Of a DNA stretch of 8,003 nucleotides, positions 5,107 to 8,003 are shown piece after piece; position 1 is the first letter of the stretch; the number at the start of each line of letters is the position of its first letter. Source of the DNA: Nitriliruptoraceae bacterium (GTDB lineage: Bacteria; Actinomycetota; Nitriliruptoria; Nitriliruptorales; Nitriliruptoraceae); contig SLDB01000106.1 of NCBI GenBank assembly GCA_007125475.1, positions 1-8,003 on the forward strand, read 5' to 3'. A model generated the notes under the pieces. The model saw only the letters and a program-made list of their open reading frames with translations. It had not been told where the DNA came from and ran no database searches. The translations under genes and the position numbers were made by a program.

Positions 5107-5808
5107 GTGATCGCCCGCCTGTCGCAGGTCCTCGCCGCCGGTGTGCACGAACTGTTGGCTCCCCGGCGGTGTCTGGCGTGCCGGCGGCGCGGCGGCGACG
5201 GATTGTGGTGCCCGGGGTGCGCCGACGCCGTGCGACGCCTCGGGGCGGGGTGCCGTCGGTGCGCGGCCGCACCGGGCACGGGGCACGCCTGTTGGGCTCC
5301 CGATGCCCCCGTGACCTCCACGGCGGCCGTGTTCGACTACCGCGGGCCCCTCGCCGCCGCGATCCGGACGGCGAAGCTGGAGGGCGTGGCCTCGGCGTGG
5401 CCGCCGCTCGCGCGGGAGTTGGCCGCCGCCGTGCGCGCCGTGGACGTCCCTGACACCGCCGACGTGGTGACGTGGGTGACCACGCCGCCGGCCCGGGCCC
5501 GCCGGCGCGGCCTCGATCACGCACAGGTGCTCGCCGGACACCTCGCCGCGGAGCTCGCCCTGCCGTCCCGACGGCTGCTCACGGCCTCGGCGTCCCGCCG
5601 AGGCGACCGGTACGAACCCCGGCACCGCCTCCCGGCCTCATCGGTCGTGCTCGTCGACGACGTCGTCACGACGGGGCTGACGGCGCGCCGTGCGGCGGCG
5701 AGCCTGCGCCGAGCGGGCGCGGGCGAGGTGCACCTGGCGGTCATCGCCCGTGCCGGTTCCCACCCGCTGGGGGTGGTCGGTGGTCGCCGTGGCGTTCGAC
5801 CCCGGTGA
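5107..5808 (+). CDS. comF: ComF family phosphoribosyltransferase-like protein
   Basis: The 233-residue product has the ComF layout. An N-terminal zinc finger comes first (Cys22, 25, 35, 38, 49, 52), then FDYRGPLAAAIRTAKLEG (76-93) for the usual Y-x-G-x(4)-I-x2-K-[FL]-x-G motif. RRRGLDHAQVLA (132-143) corresponds to RRGFNQ-x2-LA. Last is the PRPP-binding loop VVLVDDVVTTG (180-190). In competent bacteria ComF helps take up and integrate single-stranded DNA; elsewhere its role is unclear. Between residues about 158 and 179 the product is 15-20 residues shorter than usual and lacks the Q-x(n)-R-x2-N segment. Start 5107 fits the -10 geometry and begins the usual hydrophobic helix; GTG 5086 would add seven residues and has no better support. 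The gene precedes hpf and secA, a common arrangement. Confidence 0.85.
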   Translation: MIARLSQVLAAGVHELLAPRRCLACRRRGGDGLWCPGCADAVRRLGAGCRRCAAAPGTGHACWAPDAPVTSTAAVFDYRGPLAAAIRTAKLEGVASAWPPLARELAAAVRAVDVPDTADVVTWVTTPPARARRRGLDHAQVLAGHLAAELALPSRRLLTASASRRGDRYEPRHRLPASSVVLVDDVVTTGLTARRAAASLRRAGAGEVHLAVIARAGSHPLGVVGGRRGVRPR

Positions 5809-5892
5809 GCGGTGCGCAGACGGCCGTGTGCGATGTCGCGTCCGTGTCGTGACGGGGTGATCGAATCCGAAGCGGACCCGCATCGTCGCGAA

Positions 5893-5898
5893 TACCGT
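5893..5898 (+). promoter_or_regulatory. Possible -10 upstream of hpf
   Basis: TACCGT fits TANNNT and lies in a short AT-richer patch within the 300-bp comF-hpf gap. Transcription would begin near 5905, leaving a leader of about 200 nt. No acceptable -35 is seen, so this is tentative. Confidence 0.25.
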
Positions 5899-5899
5899 T

Positions 5900-5949
5900 G
5901 GTCCACGGCCGGGGATGTTCGGAGACGGGTCCCCGCCCTCCGTCGGACC
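5900..5949 (+). other. Possible nested stem in the hpf leader
   Basis: GGTCC (5900-5904) can pair with GGACC (5945-5949). Inside, CGGGGA (5910-5915) can pair with TCCCCG (5930-5935), while CGGAG (5920-5924) and CTCCG (5938-5942) offer a competing pairing. The helices are short; this is suggestive only. Confidence 0.25.
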
Positions 5950-5958
5950 TGGTCGGGA

Positions 5959-5982
5959 ACCGTGACGGACCGCCGTCACGGT
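5959..5982 (+). other. Perfect 10-bp hairpin in the comF-hpf gap
   Basis: ACCGTGACGG (5959-5968) and CCGTCACGGT (5973-5982) are perfect reverse complements around the tetraloop ACCG. It is the cleanest inverted repeat in the window. Without a following T-tract it could be a comF terminator, a leader hairpin of hpf, or an operator. The 8-mer CGTGACGG also occurs alone at 5849-5856. Confidence 0.6.
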
Positions 5983-6024
5983 GAGCACGGCGCCCTGCGC
6001 GTCGGCCCGCACCCCCTGGGGCTC

Positions 6025-6060
6025 CGCCGCGCGAGGCGCGGCGTCACGCCACCGCGTGAC
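6025..6060 (+). other. Two abutting hairpins before hpf
   Basis: The first pairs CGCCGCGC (6025-6032) with GCGCGGCG (6036-6043) around a GAG triloop. The second pairs GTCACGC (6043-6049) with GCGTGAC (6054-6060) around CACC. They share base 6043, so they would stack end to end or compete for one pair. They end 38 bases before the hpf Shine-Dalgarno and could affect ribosome loading. Confidence 0.5.
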
Positions 6061-6098
6061 AGGTACACGGCACGCCACCGCGGCGCGCCGGGGACGAC

Positions 6099-6104
6099 AG
6101 GAGG
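6099..6104 (+). promoter_or_regulatory. Ribosome binding site fixing the hpf start
   Basis: AGGAGG lies four bases before GTG 6109. It is a near-perfect Shine-Dalgarno, and the first residues after it (RITVKGKNL) match the family N-terminus. Longer in-frame starts further upstream are rejected on this basis. Confidence 0.8.
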
Positions 6105-6108
6105 ACCC

Positions 6109-6486
6109 GTGCGGATCACCGTGAAGGGCAAGAACCTCGACGTGCACCCCAAGGTCCGGGATCACGCGACGGCGAAGCTGTCCCGTGTCAGCCGGCTCTT
6201 CGACCGATTCATCGAGATGGACGTCGTGTTCTCCGAGGAGACCAACCCCAGGATCAACGACCGCATCCACTGCGAGGTCACGCTCCACACCAAGGGGAAG
6301 TACCTGCGGGCCGCCGCGGCCGGGCCCGACCACCTCACGGCGATCGATCGGGCCGAGGCGAAGCTCACCCGCCAGGTCCGGAAACTGAAGACGAAGCTCG
6401 TCTCCAAGCCACGGCGAGAAGCCGCCCACGCCGCCGAGCGTGCCCGCGAGCCCGCCGAAGTCACCGAGCTCGGTGCCACGACCTGA
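6109..6486 (+). CDS. hpf: Ribosome hibernation promoting factor, short form
   Basis: The 125-residue product is an S30AE/YfiA domain protein. It begins with the typical strand RITVKGKNLDVHPKVRDHATAKLSRVSRLFDR, has the variable loop SEETNPRINDRIHCEVTLH (42-60), and a second helix AIDRAEAKLTRQVRKLKTKL (78-97) that ends in basic residues. Such proteins bind the small ribosomal subunit at the tRNA and mRNA channel in slow growth. The long actinobacterial and firmicute form has about 60 more residues that form the dimerisation domain used to make 100S particles. That domain is absent here: after about residue 100 only a short Ala/Glu/Arg-rich tail follows. No remnant is seen in other frames before secA. 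The product therefore resembles short HPF or RaiA-type factors. It lies between comF and secA, its usual position. Confidence 0.93.
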   Translation: MRITVKGKNLDVHPKVRDHATAKLSRVSRLFDRFIEMDVVFSEETNPRINDRIHCEVTLHTKGKYLRAAAAGPDHLTAIDRAEAKLTRQVRKLKTKLVSKPRREAAHAAERAREPAEVTELGATT

Positions 6487-6492
6487 CCAGAG

Positions 6493-6516
6493 GGCCCGCC
6501 GCCGTGCCGGCGGGCC
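6493..6516 (+). terminator. Hairpin just after hpf, terminator candidate
   Basis: GGCCCGCCG (6493-6501) and CGGCGGGCC (6508-6516) form a perfect 9-bp stem with a 6-nt loop, beginning six bases after the hpf stop codon. The close position and stability suggest 3'-end formation or mRNA protection. No T-tract follows. Confidence 0.5.
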
Positions 6517-6520
6517 GTCC

Positions 6521-6547
6521 GGGCGTGAACGCCCGTCGCCGACGGGC
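6521..6547 (+). other. Competing small hairpins between hpf and secA
   Basis: GGGCG (6521-6525) pairs with CGCCC (6530-6534) around TGAA. Alternatively GCCCGTC (6531-6537) pairs with GACGGGC (6541-6547) around GCC. Both use 6531-6534, so they cannot form together. Confidence 0.4.
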
Positions 6548-6549
6548 CG

Positions 6550-6555
6550 TACCAT
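6550..6555 (+). promoter_or_regulatory. Possible -10 of secA
   Basis: TACCAT fits TANNNT. At 18-nt spacing the -35 reads TGAACG (6526-6531), a weak match. Transcription would start near 6562, giving a leader of about 78 nt. It is also possible that secA is read through from hpf. Confidence 0.3.
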
Positions 6556-6615
6556 CGCCCCCGGTGCGCCGCGCCGGGGGCGTGCGCGCGCGATGGGCGC
6601 GGTCACGCGCCATCG
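6556..6615 (+). other. secA leader with alternative pairings
   Basis: CGCCCCCGG (6556-6564) and CCGGGGGCG (6574-6582) form a perfect 9-bp stem. CGATGG (6591-6596) can pair upstream with CCATCG (6552-6557) or downstream with CCATCG (6610-6615), the latter ending 11 bases before the GAGGT of the secA ribosome site. The three segments are mutually exclusive, an attenuator-like arrangement. Confidence 0.4.
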
Positions 6616-6625
6616 ACCGCGAGAC

Positions 6626-6637
6626 GAGGTTGGAGAA
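6626..6637 (+). promoter_or_regulatory. Ribosome binding site of secA
   Basis: GAGGT (6626-6630) and GGAGAA (6632-6637) lie nine and two bases before GTG 6640; the GGAG core is four bases away. Either could serve. They fix the start because the following residues (PRVLDNILRVGEGRK) match the SecA N-terminus. Confidence 0.6.
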
Positions 6638-6639
6638 CC

Positions 6640-8003
<1,364 letters not shown>

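Noticed and set aside
5812..6108. An N-terminal extension of HPF to an upstream start
   Set aside because: The AGGAGG before GTG 6109 and the family N-terminus directly after it fix the start; the upstream part is Arg-rich shadow sequence.

Overview
The window is very GC-rich (about 70% by eye), with strong G/C third-position bias, GTG starts on most genes and several genes that look leaderless. Gene content and order point to a high-GC actinobacterium: a DUF5719 surface protein, a zincin-like metallopeptidase and a DUF3499 protein, then phosphomannomutase, a Trm112-like protein, ComF, HPF and SecA. The sequence alone does not fix the class. A deep-branching lineage such as Acidimicrobiia or Nitriliruptoria is plausible (inference).

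Layout. Positions 1-1777 (+) hold the 3' part of a secreted or surface DUF5719-type gene. It begins with a long Asp/Ala tract and contains three similar beta-rich modules. A small HExxH metallopeptidase (1836-2264, -) runs convergently to it. A 164-bp divergent promoter region separates the peptidase from a DUF3499 gene (2429-2836, +). After a 240-bp gap with a promoter-like motif and a short palindrome comes a tight cluster (3077-4999, +): a DUF6788-like Cys-containing small protein, phosphomannomutase/phosphoglucomutase (manB) and a 56-residue Trm112-like protein, spaced 13-14 bp apart. A hairpin precedes a ComF-type phosphoribosyltransferase (5107-5808). A hairpin-rich 300-bp leader precedes a short-form hibernation factor gene (hpf, 6109-6486). 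A second hairpin-rich spacer precedes secA (6640 to the window end, 3'-truncated).

Functions. ManB supplies mannose-1-phosphate or glucose-1-phosphate for cell-envelope glycans. Trm112-like proteins bind Zn and, in well-studied cases, activate methyltransferases. ComF-hpf-secA is a widely conserved neighbourhood: a PRPP-type transferase homologue linked to DNA uptake in competent bacteria, ribosome hibernation and the protein-export motor. Nothing looks like a mobile element, CRISPR array, prophage or RNA gene. The least ordinary signals are the structured leaders of hpf and secA, three genes sharing one leaderless promoter geometry, the acidic tract, the DUF6788-like gene upstream of manB, and a ComF that lacks a usual segment. 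I do not see a clear new multi-gene system.
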